A stretch of 64,000 bases of DNA from Apilactobacillus zhangqiuensis (GTDB taxonomy: Bacteria; Bacillota; Bacilli; Lactobacillales; Lactobacillaceae). The notes below the pieces were generated by a model. The model saw only the letters and a list, made by a program, of their open reading frames with translations, did not search any database and was not told where the DNA came from. The DNA lies in assembly GCF_019656215.1 (NCBI RefSeq), contig NZ_BPLK01000003.1:186001-250000 (forward strand), in the 5' to 3' direction. How positions within the stretch are numbered: position 1 is the stretch's first letter; each line of letters begins with the position of its first letter. Below are positions 18,392 through 27,707 of the stretch, piece after piece. A program made the position numbers and the translations under genes.

Positions 18392-18413
18392 GCATAACTA
18401 GGTTTCATCTAAA

Positions 18414-18442
18414 ATTGTATCACTTTTTAAAATTTATGTCTT
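18414..18442 (-). promoter_or_regulatory. Promoter of pyk
   Basis: Minus strand AAGACA (18437-18442), 17 bases, then TACAAT (18414-18419) preceded by TGA (extended -10). Confidence 0.65.
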
Positions 18443-18474
18443 TTATTTTTACGCAATTTTTTAATAATTCAAGA

Positions 18475-21400
18475 TTATTTATAAACTACATTGCCTGGGC
18501 CTAATAATTGAATAAGTTTATCGTGTAAAACCTTGCTATTATTCAGGTTATTGTCAGCATTAAGTAGTTTTTTAGTCTTATTTTGTGAATTATATATAAC
18601 GACTTGGTGAGTTCCATGATTTTGTTTCATCAATGCGTAAACATTTCTCAATACCTGATTGGAATTATGGTCTTCATCAATCTTCAAATACCATTTTTCA
18701 CTAGGCATTTGCTTTTTGATCTTGCTTAAAACGTTGGCCGCTGGATAAATCTTATCAGCAATCAGTTGATATTGACCATTTCGCTTTTCTGGTTTCCCAT
18801 TTACCAAGATAACCATTGAAGTCCTAATCCAATTAGCCACCAGCTTATATGTTGATGGAAAAACCGTTACGTTAATATCTCCAGCAACATCGGTTCCGTC
18901 AACGAAAGCCATGTTATCACCCTTCTTGGTTCGAATGGTTTTGACACGTTGAACAAACAACAAGCAATTAATTGGTTCGTCATAACTACCCAACTCGTCT
19001 GAAGATACAATCTTCATTGCACTTCCTAGTTGTTGATATTGCTCTACCGGATGTCCTGATAAATAAACACCAACGTATTTATTTTCTAATTCCAATTTAT
19101 CAATCAAACTAAGTTCTTCGGCCGCTATCTTCTTAGGCTTTAAAGTCTTAAACAAGTCTTGTAATCCACCACTTAGGTTAACTGATTCGACGTACTCATC
19201 TATTGAATTAGCTAACTCGGATCGGTTATCGCTAAAACTATCAAATGCGCCTACATAAATAAGTGGTTTCAATAAATCGTTTTTTCTAAACTGTGGTGAA
19301 ATTCGTGATATGAATTCCTCTAATCCTTTGTATGGACCATCTTGTTTTCGTCCTTCAACAATTTCATGAATAAAATCACTACGAATTCCCTTGATGCATC
19401 TTAGACCAAAGACGATATTTTGACCATCATCGATAAATCCTTCGAATGATTTATTGATATCAGGTGCCAATACTTTAATATTGCGTTTTTTGGCTTCAAC
19501 AACGTAAGTATTAATCTTATCGTGATTACCCATTACGGAGTTAAGTAAGCCTGTAAAGAATTGACGACTAAAGTGTGCCTTTAGGTACGCCAATTCAAAA
19601 GCCATTTTACTGTATGCCACGGCGTGAGACTTGTTAAAACCATAACTTGCAAATCGTTCAATATATTCAAATGTTTGTTGAGCAGACTGCTTGGAATAGC
19701 CCTTTTTTTCGGCTCCTACGATAAACTTATCTCGCATTGATTCCATTACGCCTTGTTTCTTCTTACTCATTGCACGACGTAATAAATCGGCTTCACCAAG
19801 TGTAAAACCACCCATGATAGAAGCCACCTGCATTACCTGTTCTTGGTACACAATAATTCCATATGTTGGTCCCAAAACATCGGTAAGTGTTGCATCAATG
19901 CCTTCAACTTTTTGTTTGCCCTTCTTCCTGGCAATAAAAGTATCAATGTTTTCCATTGGACCTGGACGATACAACGCATCAACCGCTGCAACTTCATTAA
20001 AGTTATCAGGATGTAGTGATTTCAAAACTCGTTTAATACCATCAGATTCAAATTGGAAAATTCCGTTAGTATCACCTTGTTGGAATAATTCAAGCGTCTT
20101 TTCATCATTTAAATTAATCTTTCGAATATCAAAATTACCGTTTACGTCTTTTCTAACTAATTGAATAATGTCATTTAGAATTGAAAGGTTCTTCAAACCT
20201 AAGAAATCGATTTTCAACAAACCGATTTCTTCAACATAATTTTTAGAATATTGTGTAATCAATAATTCTTCATTTCCTGCTTGAAGTGGTGATGTTTCAA
20301 CAATTTTATTTTGACTTAGTACTAGACCAGCCGCGTGGGTAGATGAATGTCTTGGATTACCTTCCAATTTAGTAGCAGTCTCAAACATTAACTTATTTAA
20401 GGCGTTGTCATGAACCAAGTTCCTCAATTTTTGTGAATTATCATAAGATTCCTTAAGTGTAATCTTTAACTTATTTGGAATTGCCTTACTCCACTCATCT
20501 TGTTCAAACTTTGATAGGCCAAAAGTTCTACCAACATCCCTCAATACTTGTTTTGTCGACATCGTATCAAAGGTAACGATTTGAGCAACATTTTGATGAC
20601 CGTACTTATCGTGAACATATTTCAAGATTACATCACGTTTGTCGTCTGGAATATCCAAATCAATGTCCGGCATTTGAGCACGTTGATCGTTTAGGAAACG
20701 TTCAAACAATAGGTCGTATTCGATTGGATCAACGTCTGTAATGTACAAGCAAAATGAAACAAGTGAACCGGCTGCTGAACCACGTCCGGGACCCGTCATG
20801 ATATTTTGTTGGTGAGCATAGTTAATTACATCCCAAACAATTAAGAAATAGTCATTAAAGCCCATTCCACCAATCACTTGTAATTCATGTTTTAGACGAT
20901 CACGATAGATTAACCACTTATCCTTAGGAATGGATAGTTCAACTAATCGGTGTTTCAAACCAGTTATACATAATTCTGCCAGATAGTCTTTTGATGACAT
21001 GTTTCTGCCATTATCATAGTGTGGCAACACCGGTTGCTTCTTACTAATCTCAACATGGCATTGACTAGCAACACGTTCATTGTTAATTAAGCATTCTTCC
21101 AGACCCTTTAATTGATAGTCATTAATAACATCGTTACTTGGTTTTAGCCAGTTTTGTGTTTCTTCATGACTTTCACCCAGTGGATTAGTCAATCGTCGAT
21201 TATCATCTCGAATGCATTGCATTACCTTAAGTGCAAACGCATCATCGCTATTTAGGTTTTGAACTCTAGAGGATGCAATCAAATCGATTTCAGATTGTTT
21301 TGATATTGACTGTACTTGATTGATATAGTCATCATCTTCTAGTTTTTCTTCACTAATTGCTAGGAAGATATCATTATCTTGTTTACCGTGCTTAATCCCA

Positions 21401-21843
21401 CTTAGAAAATCAGTTACCAGATCAGTTTGGTGTTGTTTAATTAACGCTGCAACCTCACCGTAATCGGGAACAATTATAAATGTATCTTTAGTGAAATTAA
21501 TTAAATCATCGATTGAAAGCATTTCGCCTTCTTTGGTTTTAGCTAAAGTCGATAACTTCATGATATTTCTATATCCATCATTATTCTTTGCTAAAAAAAT
21601 TAATTGATTCGACTCTTCATCCGCTGAAATATTTTCAATGGACAAAGTAAGCCCGATGATCGGATGAATATTATTTTTTATACACTTATCATAGAATTCA
21701 ATTGCACCATACATAACTTTGTCATCAGTCAACGCCAGGTTAGTATACCCACGTTGAATTGCTGTTGAAATTAATTCATCTATTGAGATTGTACTATTCA
21801 ACAAACTATATGAACTCATTACGTTTAACGGTGTATAATCCAT
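18475..21843 (-). CDS. dnaE: DNA polymerase III subunit alpha DnaE
   Basis: Replicative polymerase that in Firmicutes mainly extends primers before handing over to PolC. The 1122 residues show a degenerate PHP domain at 1-200 (SSYSLLNST and ALTDDKVMYG in place of the histidine-bearing versions) and the palm with GPGRGSAAGSLVSF and MPDIDLDIPDDKR. Next come the HSSTHAAG segment, a helix-hairpin-helix region and a C-terminal OB domain (about 985-1060). The start ATG follows AAAGG. The PHP changes suggest that metal-dependent proofreading has been lost, which is common in dnaE of this group. Confidence 0.96.
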   Translation of the reverse strand: MDYTPLNVMSSYSLLNSTISIDELISTAIQRGYTNLALTDDKVMYGAIEFYDKCIKNNIHPIIGLTLSIENISADEESNQLIFLAKNNDGYRNIMKLSTLAKTKEGEMLSIDDLINFTKDTFIIVPDYGEVAALIKQHQTDLVTDFLSGIKHGKQDNDIFLAISEEKLEDDDYINQVQSISKQSEIDLIASSRVQNLNSDDAFALKVMQCIRDDNRRLTNPLGESHEETQNWLKPSNDVINDYQLKGLEECLINNERVASQCHVEISKKQPVLPHYDNGRNMSSKDYLAELCITGLKHRLVELSIPKDKWLIYRDRLKHELQVIGGMGFNDYFLIVWDVINYAHQQNIMTGPGRGSAAGSLVSFCLYITDVDPIEYDLLFERFLNDQRAQMPDIDLDIPDDKRDVILKYVHDKYGHQNVAQIVTFDTMSTKQVLRDVGRTFGLSKFEQDEWSKAIPNKLKITLKESYDNSQKLRNLVHDNALNKLMFETATKLEGNPRHSSTHAAGLVLSQNKIVETSPLQAGNEELLITQYSKNYVEEIGLLKIDFLGLKNLSILNDIIQLVRKDVNGNFDIRKINLNDEKTLELFQQGDTNGIFQFESDGIKRVLKSLHPDNFNEVAAVDALYRPGPMENIDTFIARKKGKQKVEGIDATLTDVLGPTYGIIVYQEQVMQVASIMGGFTLGEADLLRRAMSKKKQGVMESMRDKFIVGAEKKGYSKQSAQQTFEYIERFASYGFNKSHAVAYSKMAFELAYLKAHFSRQFFTGLLNSVMGNHDKINTYVVEAKKRNIKVLAPDINKSFEGFIDDGQNIVFGLRCIKGIRSDFIHEIVEGRKQDGPYKGLEEFISRISPQFRKNDLLKPLIYVGAFDSFSDNRSELANSIDEYVESVNLSGGLQDLFKTLKPKKIAAEELSLIDKLELENKYVGVYLSGHPVEQYQQLGSAMKIVSSDELGSYDEPINCLLFVQRVKTIRTKKGDNMAFVDGTDVAGDINVTVFPSTYKLVANWIRTSMVILVNGKPEKRNGQYQLIADKIYPAANVLSKIKKQMPSEKWYLKIDEDHNSNQVLRNVYALMKQNHGTHQVVIYNSQNKTKKLLNADNNLNNSKVLHDKLIQLLGPGNVVYK

Positions 21844-21866
21844 AAAATCATCCCTTTCCTCAAATA

Positions 21867-21872
21867 ATTATA
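21867..21872 (-). promoter_or_regulatory. Extended -10 element for dnaE
   Basis: Minus strand TATAAT preceded by TGT, about 24 bases before the dnaE start. No good -35 hexamer is visible at the right distance. Confidence 0.45.
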
Positions 21873-21959
21873 ACAAAAATATCAATTCGTTGGATTATTT
21901 ATAACTGTTTTTTGCACCATAACTGTGGTAAAATTTCTATGAAATGTGAGGTGGATATG

Positions 21960-22148
21960 ATGAAATTCATTACTTCAAATCTATTAGTTATTTTCTGGGC
22001 TGTTATCTTTGGTGAAATCATCGGATACATTGCCAGTCAATTAACTGGATTAACCTATAATTTAACTGAAATTGGTGTCGTATCAGCCGTAGTTGTATTA
22101 CTTGCTGTTAACGCTTTATCACTTATTTCAAAACACTCAGTAAAATAA
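21960..22148 (+). CDS. Small YjzD-like (DUF2929) membrane protein
   Basis: A 62-residue protein with two hydrophobic segments (about 4-24 and 36-56: NLLVIFWAVIFGEIIGYIAS and IGVVSAVVVLLAVNALSLI). FWAVIFGEIIGYI matches the DUF2929/YjzD family. The ATG at 21960 lies 5 bases after GAGGTGG; the adjacent ATG at 21957 is also possible. The gene is divergent from dnaE and convergent with clpB, sharing a two-way terminator. Function unknown. Confidence 0.72.
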   Translation: MKFITSNLLVIFWAVIFGEIIGYIASQLTGLTYNLTEIGVVSAVVVLLAVNALSLISKHSVK

Positions 22149-22149
22149 T

Positions 22150-22181
22150 AAAAGCTCAAGTTAAATAACTTGAGCTTTTTT
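22150..22181. terminator. Bidirectional terminator between the YjzD-like gene and clpB
   Basis: Stem AAAAGCTCAAGTTA/TAACTTGAGCTTTTT with an A run on one side and a T run on the other, in a 35-base gap between convergent genes. Confidence 0.9.
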
Positions 22182-22183
22182 GT

Positions 22184-24766
22184 TTATTCAAATGTTAATT
22201 CGTTATTAGCTAAACCAATCTTAACAGTAGACTTAGCTTTAACCTTGTTGGCAATAATTAACTTCGCCAATGGGGTTTCAACTTTTCTAGTTACAAAACG
22301 TTGTAACGGTCTTCCACCATATTGTGGATCATATCCATTATCAGTAATCCAGTCTAGTGCTTCATCACTAATTTCAATCTTAATTTGTTGGTCGCTTAAG
22401 CGTTGACCTAATTGGTCAATTAGATGCTTAACAATTTCTCTTACATCCTTCTTGGATAGTGGCTTGAATGTGATAATATCATCAATTCTGTTTAAGAATT
22501 CTGGCTTAAAGCTCTTCTTTAACAAGTCATTTACTTGTTTCTTGGCTTTATCAGAAATATTACCATCCTTGTCCAAACCATTCAATAAGATATCAGAACC
22601 TAGGTTTGATGTCATAATCAATAGCGTATTCTTGAAATCAACTGTGTGGCCTTGCCCATCAGTTAGTCTTCCATCGTCTAAAACTTGTAGTAAGACGTTA
22701 AAGACATCAGGATGCGCTTTTTCAATTTCATCAAATAAAACAATAGTATAAGGATCTCTTCTAACGGCTTCAGTTAGTTGGCCACCTTCTTCATAACCTA
22801 CATATCCTGGAGCAGCACCGACTAGTCTAGAAACTGATTCTTTTTGCATGTATTCAGACATGTCGATTCTTACCATGTGTTCTTCTGAATCAAATAGGTT
22901 TTCGGCTAATGACTTGGCAAGTTCTGTCTTACCAACACCGGTAGGTCCTAAGAATAGGAAAGAACCTAAAGGTTTGCTAGGATCTTGTAGTCCGGCTCTA
23001 GAACGTAAAACAGCATCGGACACAGCTTCTACCGCCTCATCTTGTCCAACCACACGCTTATGCAAATTGTCATCTAAATGAAGTAGTTTTTCTCTTTCTC
23101 CTTGCATCAAACGAGCAACCGGAATCTTAGTTTCTCGACTTAATACTTCTGCGATGCCATCTTCAGTAACAGATTCACTAACTAACCAATCTGCTTCGTG
23201 ATCTTGACTTTCCATCTTGGCTAATTCTTCTTCTAACTTTGGAATGGTACCGTGTTTTAAGACGGCAGCCTTGTTTAAGTCATATGAGCTTTCAGCTTGT
23301 TGCAAGTCATTCTTGGCTTGATCTAATTCAGCCTTTTTATCACCAAGTGTCTTAATTGACGACTTTTCTTGTTGCCATCTAGCATTTAACTTATTAACGG
23401 TTTCCTTTAAGTTTGCTAATTCCGGTTCTAACTTAGCTAAGCGAGCCTTAGATTCGTCATCTTCTTCGTTCTTTAATGCAGCTTCTTCTACTTCTGCACG
23501 CATCAACTTACGGTTTGCTTGATCCAATTCTGTTGGATTGGAGTTCATTTCAACTTCGATTGTAGAAGATGCTTCATCAACTAAATCGATTGCCTTATCT
23601 GGCAAGAATCTATCTGGAATGTAACGATCAGCTAACTTAGCAGCAGCAACCAATGCGTTATCATGAATTCTTACACCATGGTGAATTTCTAGTCGTTCCT
23701 TGATTCCACGAAGAATGGTAATGGTGTCATCAACACTTGGTTCATCGACGCTAACCTTTTGGAAACGTCTTTCTAACGCCTTATCTTTTTGCATGTACTT
23801 TCTGTATTCATCAACAGTAGTTGCACCAATCAAATGTAGTTCACCACGAGCTAACATTGGTTTTAAGATATTTCCGGCATCCATACTGCCTTCAGACTTA
23901 CCAGCGCCAACGATATTATGAATTTCATCGATGAACATGATAATTTGGCCTTCGGACTTTTTAACAGCCTTTAGGACCGCCTTCAAGCGTTCTTCAAACT
24001 CACCACGGTACTTAGCGCCGGCAATCAACGAACTCATATCTAGTTCAAATAATGATTTGTCCTTTAAGTTTTCAGGAACATCATTGACGGCAATTCTCTT
24101 TGCTAAACCTTCAACAATAGCTGTCTTACCAACACCGGGGTCACCAATCAAGACAGGGTTGTTCTTGGTCATTCTAGATAGAATTCTAATTACGTCTAGA
24201 ATTTCTTCGTCTCGACCAATGATAGGGCCTAGCTTACCTGCTCTAGCTTCGGCAACCAAGTCCACACCGTATTTCTTAAGTGCTTGATAATTATCTTCTT
24301 GATTCTTTGAAGTCACCTTTTCGCCTCCCCTAATATTTTCTACTACTTCTTCAATCTTTTTCTTTGTAATTCCTTGGTCTTTAACATAATCAACGACCTT
24401 GTTACCATTTGTATCCATTAATGCAATTACTAATGTATCAACAGCAACATAGCCGTCACCCAAGTTCGTTTTTTCTTTTTCAGCATTTTGTAATAGTTCT
24501 AACATACTGGATGAAATATTTTGTCCATAGGTCACGCCTTGGCCATCTACCGTTGCAATTTCATCTAGTTGTTGATCTAATTGCTTTTCGAAATCATCTA
24601 CGTCCATCCCGGATTCAGCAAAAATTTGTCTTGCTAATTCACCTGGTTGAACTAATACCTTGAATAAATGGGTAATTGTGATTTCTTGATGTTTGCGATT
24701 AGCAGCTACCTTTTGTGCTTCTGCTAGCGCTTGTGATACTGCTTCTGTTAATTCATCTGGATTCAA
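22184..24766 (-). CDS. clpB: ATP-dependent disaggregase ClpB
   Basis: Hsp100 ring ATPase that pulls proteins out of aggregates together with DnaK. The 860 residues show the Clp N domain (1-145), AAA1 with GDPGVGKT, a long coiled-coil middle domain (about 400-525) and AAA2 with [18 protein letters not shown]-terminal D2-small domain ends the protein. It begins with TTG at 24766 ([10 protein letters not shown], the family N terminus), with GGTGAAATAA as ribosome site. There is no ClpP-binding loop of the ClpA/C type. CtsR-type operators upstream fit heat-shock control. Confidence 0.96.
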   Translation of the reverse strand: MNPDELTEAVSQALAEAQKVAANRKHQEITITHLFKVLVQPGELARQIFAESGMDVDDFEKQLDQQLDEIATVDGQGVTYGQNISSSMLELLQNAEKEKTNLGDGYVAVDTLVIALMDTNGNKVVDYVKDQGITKKKIEEVVENIRGGEKVTSKNQEDNYQALKKYGVDLVAEARAGKLGPIIGRDEEILDVIRILSRMTKNNPVLIGDPGVGKTAIVEGLAKRIAVNDVPENLKDKSLFELDMSSLIAGAKYRGEFEERLKAVLKAVKKSEGQIIMFIDEIHNIVGAGKSEGSMDAGNILKPMLARGELHLIGATTVDEYRKYMQKDKALERRFQKVSVDEPSVDDTITILRGIKERLEIHHGVRIHDNALVAAAKLADRYIPDRFLPDKAIDLVDEASSTIEVEMNSNPTELDQANRKLMRAEVEEAALKNEEDDESKARLAKLEPELANLKETVNKLNARWQQEKSSIKTLGDKKAELDQAKNDLQQAESSYDLNKAAVLKHGTIPKLEEELAKMESQDHEADWLVSESVTEDGIAEVLSRETKIPVARLMQGEREKLLHLDDNLHKRVVGQDEAVEAVSDAVLRSRAGLQDPSKPLGSFLFLGPTGVGKTELAKSLAENLFDSEEHMVRIDMSEYMQKESVSRLVGAAPGYVGYEEGGQLTEAVRRDPYTIVLFDEIEKAHPDVFNVLLQVLDDGRLTDGQGHTVDFKNTLLIMTSNLGSDILLNGLDKDGNISDKAKKQVNDLLKKSFKPEFLNRIDDIITFKPLSKKDVREIVKHLIDQLGQRLSDQQIKIEISDEALDWITDNGYDPQYGGRPLQRFVTRKVETPLAKLIIANKVKAKSTVKIGLANNELTFE

Positions 24767-24783
24767 TTATTTCACCTACTTAA

Positions 24784-24818
24784 TAAAAAAATACCTATGA
24801 GAAATTCATCTCATAGGT
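24784..24818 (-). terminator. Hairpin with T run at the start of the clpB transcript
   Basis: ACCTATGAGA (24809-24818 on the minus strand) pairs with TCTCATAGGT (24793-24802) and is followed by seven T. It can terminate transcripts from pepT. The predicted clpB start site (about 24814) falls within its first arm. Confidence 0.7.
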
Positions 24819-24820
24819 AA

Positions 24821-24848
24821 ATTTTACCAAAAGGTCACATTAAATCAA
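24821..24848 (-). promoter_or_regulatory. Promoter of clpB
   Basis: Minus strand TTGATT (24843-24848), 16 bases, then TAAAAT (24821-24826) preceded by TGG. Both CtsR-type sites overlap or adjoin it. Confidence 0.68.
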
Positions 24849-24849
24849 A
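24833..24849 (+). promoter_or_regulatory. Second, imperfect CtsR-type operator
   Basis: GGTCACA-TTA-AATCAAA matches the CtsR heptad repeat at 12 of 14 positions and covers the clpB -35 element. It runs in the opposite orientation to the perfect site. Confidence 0.5.
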
Positions 24850-24853
24850 TTAT

Positions 24854-24870
24854 TTTGACCTTTTTTGACT
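24854..24870 (-). promoter_or_regulatory. CtsR operator upstream of clpB
   Basis: Minus strand AGTCAAA-AAA-GGTCAAA is an exact match to the CtsR direct heptad repeat RGTCAAANANRGTCAAA. It stands five bases upstream of the clpB -35. CtsR is the known repressor of clp genes in Firmicutes. Confidence 0.88.
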
Positions 24871-24872
24871 AA

Positions 24873-26108
24873 TTATTTTTCTGCGTTCAACTTAGCGATT
24901 TCAATGATGACGTCACATGCTTTTTCCATTGTTTGAACGGATACGTATTCAAAACGACCGTGCATGTTTTCACCACCAGCAAACAAGTTTGGCGTTGGTA
25001 ATCCCTTAAATGAGATTGTTGAACCGTCAGTTCCCCCACGAACTGGGAAAATGTCTGGCTTAACGTCAACATTGGTCATTGCTTCCTTGGCTAAATCAAC
25101 AACTTCCATGTTCTTTTCGATCACCTCTGCCATGTTGTAGTATTGATCTTTTACTTCAACATGGACACGATCATAATCGAAGCGTTGGTTCATTTCATCA
25201 GCGATTTTCTTGAAGTATTGTTTTCTTTCTTCAAAACGATTTCTGTCGTGATCTCTGATAATGTATGACATCTTAGTTTCGTCTGGAGTACCGTTAATTT
25301 CAAGTAAGAAGTAGAATCCTTCTTTACCATCAGTGTATTCTGGTCTTTCGTATGCAGGTAGTTTAGCATTGAATTCCATTGCTAATAGAGCTGCGTTAAC
25401 CATAACATCCTTGGCTTCGCCAGGATGGACATCGGTTCCTTTAATTTCAACAGTTGCACCAGCTGCGTTAAAGGTTTCGTATTGTAATTGACCCTTAGCC
25501 CCACCGTCAACAGTGTATGCCATATCAGCACCAAAATCTTCAACATTAAAATTCAATGAACCAGTTCCAATTTCTTCGTCTGGACCGAAACCAACTTCGA
25601 TTTCACCGTGCTTAATTTCTGGATGGTCAATTAAGTACTTCATTGATGAAATGATTTCTGAAACTCCTGACTTGTCGTCCGCTCCTAATAAAGTGGTTCC
25701 ATCAGTTGTGATAAGAGTATCACCAGAATACTTATGTAGACTTTCAAATACGTTTGGATCTAAGTTGTATTCACCATTACCTAATTTGATATTTGATTTT
25801 CCATCATAATTTTCTACAAATTGTGGGTTCACATTTTCTGAATTAAAATCAGCAGTATCAATATGTGAAATGAAACCAATCTTCTTTACATCTTTATCGA
25901 TGTTTGAAGGTAAGGTCGCAAATACATATGCACTTTCTTCATTTGTTCTTACGTTAGATAAACCAATTTCTTTTAATTCTTCCTTTAATTGGTTTAAAAA
26001 TACTGTTTCACGGTCTGCTGATGGAATGTTAGTACTGCTTTCATCAGAGCGTGTGTTAATCTTAACGTATCTCAAAAAACGAGGTACTAAGTCTTCATAC
26101 TTACTCAT
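24873..26108 (-). CDS. pepT: Peptidase T (tripeptidase)
   Basis: Zinc aminopeptidase of the M20 family that removes the N-terminal residue from tripeptides in the cytoplasm. The 411 residues contain the metal ligands in FISHIDTADF, LLGADDKSGVSEI and GPDEEIGTGS, and the later RGGTDGS motif. Length is normal. The ATG follows AGGGGGAAACACC. It is 11 bases downstream of the Nif3-like gene and ends just before the clpB operator. Confidence 0.95.
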   Translation of the reverse strand: MSKYEDLVPRFLRYVKINTRSDESSTNIPSADRETVFLNQLKEELKEIGLSNVRTNEESAYVFATLPSNIDKDVKKIGFISHIDTADFNSENVNPQFVENYDGKSNIKLGNGEYNLDPNVFESLHKYSGDTLITTDGTTLLGADDKSGVSEIISSMKYLIDHPEIKHGEIEVGFGPDEEIGTGSLNFNVEDFGADMAYTVDGGAKGQLQYETFNAAGATVEIKGTDVHPGEAKDVMVNAALLAMEFNAKLPAYERPEYTDGKEGFYFLLEINGTPDETKMSYIIRDHDRNRFEERKQYFKKIADEMNQRFDYDRVHVEVKDQYYNMAEVIEKNMEVVDLAKEAMTNVDVKPDIFPVRGGTDGSTISFKGLPTPNLFAGGENMHGRFEYVSVQTMEKACDVIIEIAKLNAEK

Positions 26109-26119
26109 GGTGTTTCCCC

Positions 26120-26923
26120 CTAAATAAATTGATATGGATCAGTGTTTATAGAAGATTCTATCACATCTATTGGCCATTCATAATCTTTTGCCCACTCTTT
26201 AAACATTTCTGCTAGATATGGTTTGCAAATACTTTCGATATGGTGGCCAGGATCGACAACTGACATATGGTCTGCAATCATGTCATGACCAACATGATAA
26301 TAAACATCACCGGTAACATAAATGTCTGCTTCTTTATCTTTGGCAATGTTATAGAACTTACCACCGTCACCACCTAGTACAGCAACCTTTTTGACTGGTT
26401 TATTCAATTCATGACTGATTAGTCTAAGACCGGAAACATTGAAGTATTCCTTACAATTACGAGCAAATTGTTCAACTGTGGTTGTTTCCTTTAGTTCACC
26501 AATTCGACCCATAAAGTATTCAACACCTTCGTATTCACCTTGGCTAACTAGTCCTTCAACGTTTCTTAGGTCCATCGCTTCAGCTAACCAGTCGTTCATC
26601 CCGCCATCGGCATTGTCCAAATTGGTGTGGGCTGAATAAACAACGATGTTGTGCTTAATGATATCGGCATACATCTTGTTTTGTGGGACATCTAAATCCA
26701 TATTCTTAACGGGTCTAAACATTGCTGGATGATGTGAAAAAATCATATCGCAATTATTGTCAATCGCTTCTTGTACGACTTCTGGTCTAACGTCTAAGGT
26801 AACCAATACCTTGTGAATTTCTTGATTAATCGATCCGATTTGCAAACCGATCGGGTCGTTTTCAACCGCGATGTCCTTTGGTGCAAATTTTTCAAACTGG
26901 TTAATTAAGTCGAATGCTTTCAT
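26120..26923 (-). CDS. Nif3-like dinuclear metal centre protein
   Basis: Member of the Nif3/DUF34 family (the YqfO/YbgI type), 267 residues. Metal-binding histidines appear in FSHHPAMFRP, SAHTNLDNADGGMNDWLAEA and DPGHHIE. The family is widely conserved; annotations as GTP cyclohydrolase type 2 are not well founded, and the function is uncertain. This is the short form without the inserted CutA-like domain. The start codon directly follows the trmK stop (TAAATG), and the pair trmK-nif3 is conserved in Firmicutes. Confidence 0.88.
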   Translation of the reverse strand: MKAFDLINQFEKFAPKDIAVENDPIGLQIGSINQEIHKVLVTLDVRPEVVQEAIDNNCDMIFSHHPAMFRPVKNMDLDVPQNKMYADIIKHNIVVYSAHTNLDNADGGMNDWLAEAMDLRNVEGLVSQGEYEGVEYFMGRIGELKETTTVEQFARNCKEYFNVSGLRLISHELNKPVKKVAVLGGDGGKFYNIAKDKEADIYVTGDVYYHVGHDMIADHMSVVDPGHHIESICKPYLAEMFKEWAKDYEWPIDVIESSINTDPYQFI

Positions 26924-27619
26924 TTATAACACCTCTTTAATTTCCTCAATTTCCTTCTTCATTGAATTAATCTTGTCGACTGGTTTATCATGCTTTGCCA
27001 AGTTCATTTGTTGAATGACCATTTCAATTCTTTCAATTTCATTTTCCCATTTTTCAACAAATACATCTGAATGTTGTTTCAATAAATATGGGCCAAACTT
27101 AATTTCTTGTTGTGAGTATTTAACAGGTTCATCAGTTTTCTTCGCCACAATAATTTCATAAGTGTGACCATCTTCTCTTAAGATAGTTTCATCACTGATT
27201 TCATATTGGTTATTCATTAACCATGTTCTTAGACGGTCTTCACCAACGTTTGGTTGAAGTATCAACAATTCGTCACCTGATAAGTGTGACTTACCATTTT
27301 CTAGAATGTTTTTGATTAGAGTTCCACCCATTCCGGCAATGGTAACACAATCAATTTTATCCTCAGGTTGTACTGATAATAGACCATCAGCTAATCTTGT
27401 ATCAATTCGATCACTTAGGCCCTCAGCCTTAATTTCTTGAATTGCGTTGTCTAGAGGTCCTTTAGCAACCTCACTGGCAATTCCAAATTCAATTTGTTTT
27501 TGTTTCATCAAATAAACTGGCAAGTAGGCATGATCTGAACCAATGTCTGCAACTCGACTATTTTGCGGAACAAAATCTGCAACTACTTTCAATCTTTGAG
27601 ATAACTTATTTGCGTCCAT
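26924..27619 (-). CDS. trmK: tRNA (adenine22-N1)-methyltransferase TrmK
   Basis: Methylates N1 of A22 in tRNAs with S-adenosylmethionine. The 231 residues show ADIGSDHAYLPVYLM, TRLADGLLSV and VTIAGMGGTLIKNIL, the conserved TrmK/YqfN segments, and a coiled C-terminal part. The ATG at 27619 follows AAAGGTG; a longer frame to 27715 runs through the rpoD terminator and is not credible. The gene lies downstream of rpoD, as in B. subtilis. Confidence 0.93.
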   Translation of the reverse strand: MDANKLSQRLKVVADFVPQNSRVADIGSDHAYLPVYLMKQKQIEFGIASEVAKGPLDNAIQEIKAEGLSDRIDTRLADGLLSVQPEDKIDCVTIAGMGGTLIKNILENGKSHLSGDELLILQPNVGEDRLRTWLMNNQYEISDETILREDGHTYEIIVAKKTDEPVKYSQQEIKFGPYLLKQHSDVFVEKWENEIERIEMVIQQMNLAKHDKPVDKINSMKKEIEEIKEVL

Positions 27620-27652
27620 AAAAACACCTTTTTCTACTTTGTTATTATTTAT

Positions 27653-27658
27653 ATTATA
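27653..27658 (-). promoter_or_regulatory. Candidate -10 for trmK
   Basis: Minus strand TATAAT between the rpoD terminator and trmK, about 34 bases before the start. The expected -35 would fall in the terminator arm and is weak. Confidence 0.4.
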
Positions 27659-27675
27659 ACCGCTATAGAAAATAA

Positions 27676-27703
27676 AAAACAGATAGCAAATGCTATCTGT
27701 TTT
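27676..27703 (-). terminator. Intrinsic terminator of rpoD
   Basis: Stem AAAACAGATAGCA/TGCTATCTGTTTT with continuing T on the minus strand, 4 bases after the rpoD stop. Confidence 0.85.
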
Positions 27704-27707
27704 AATA

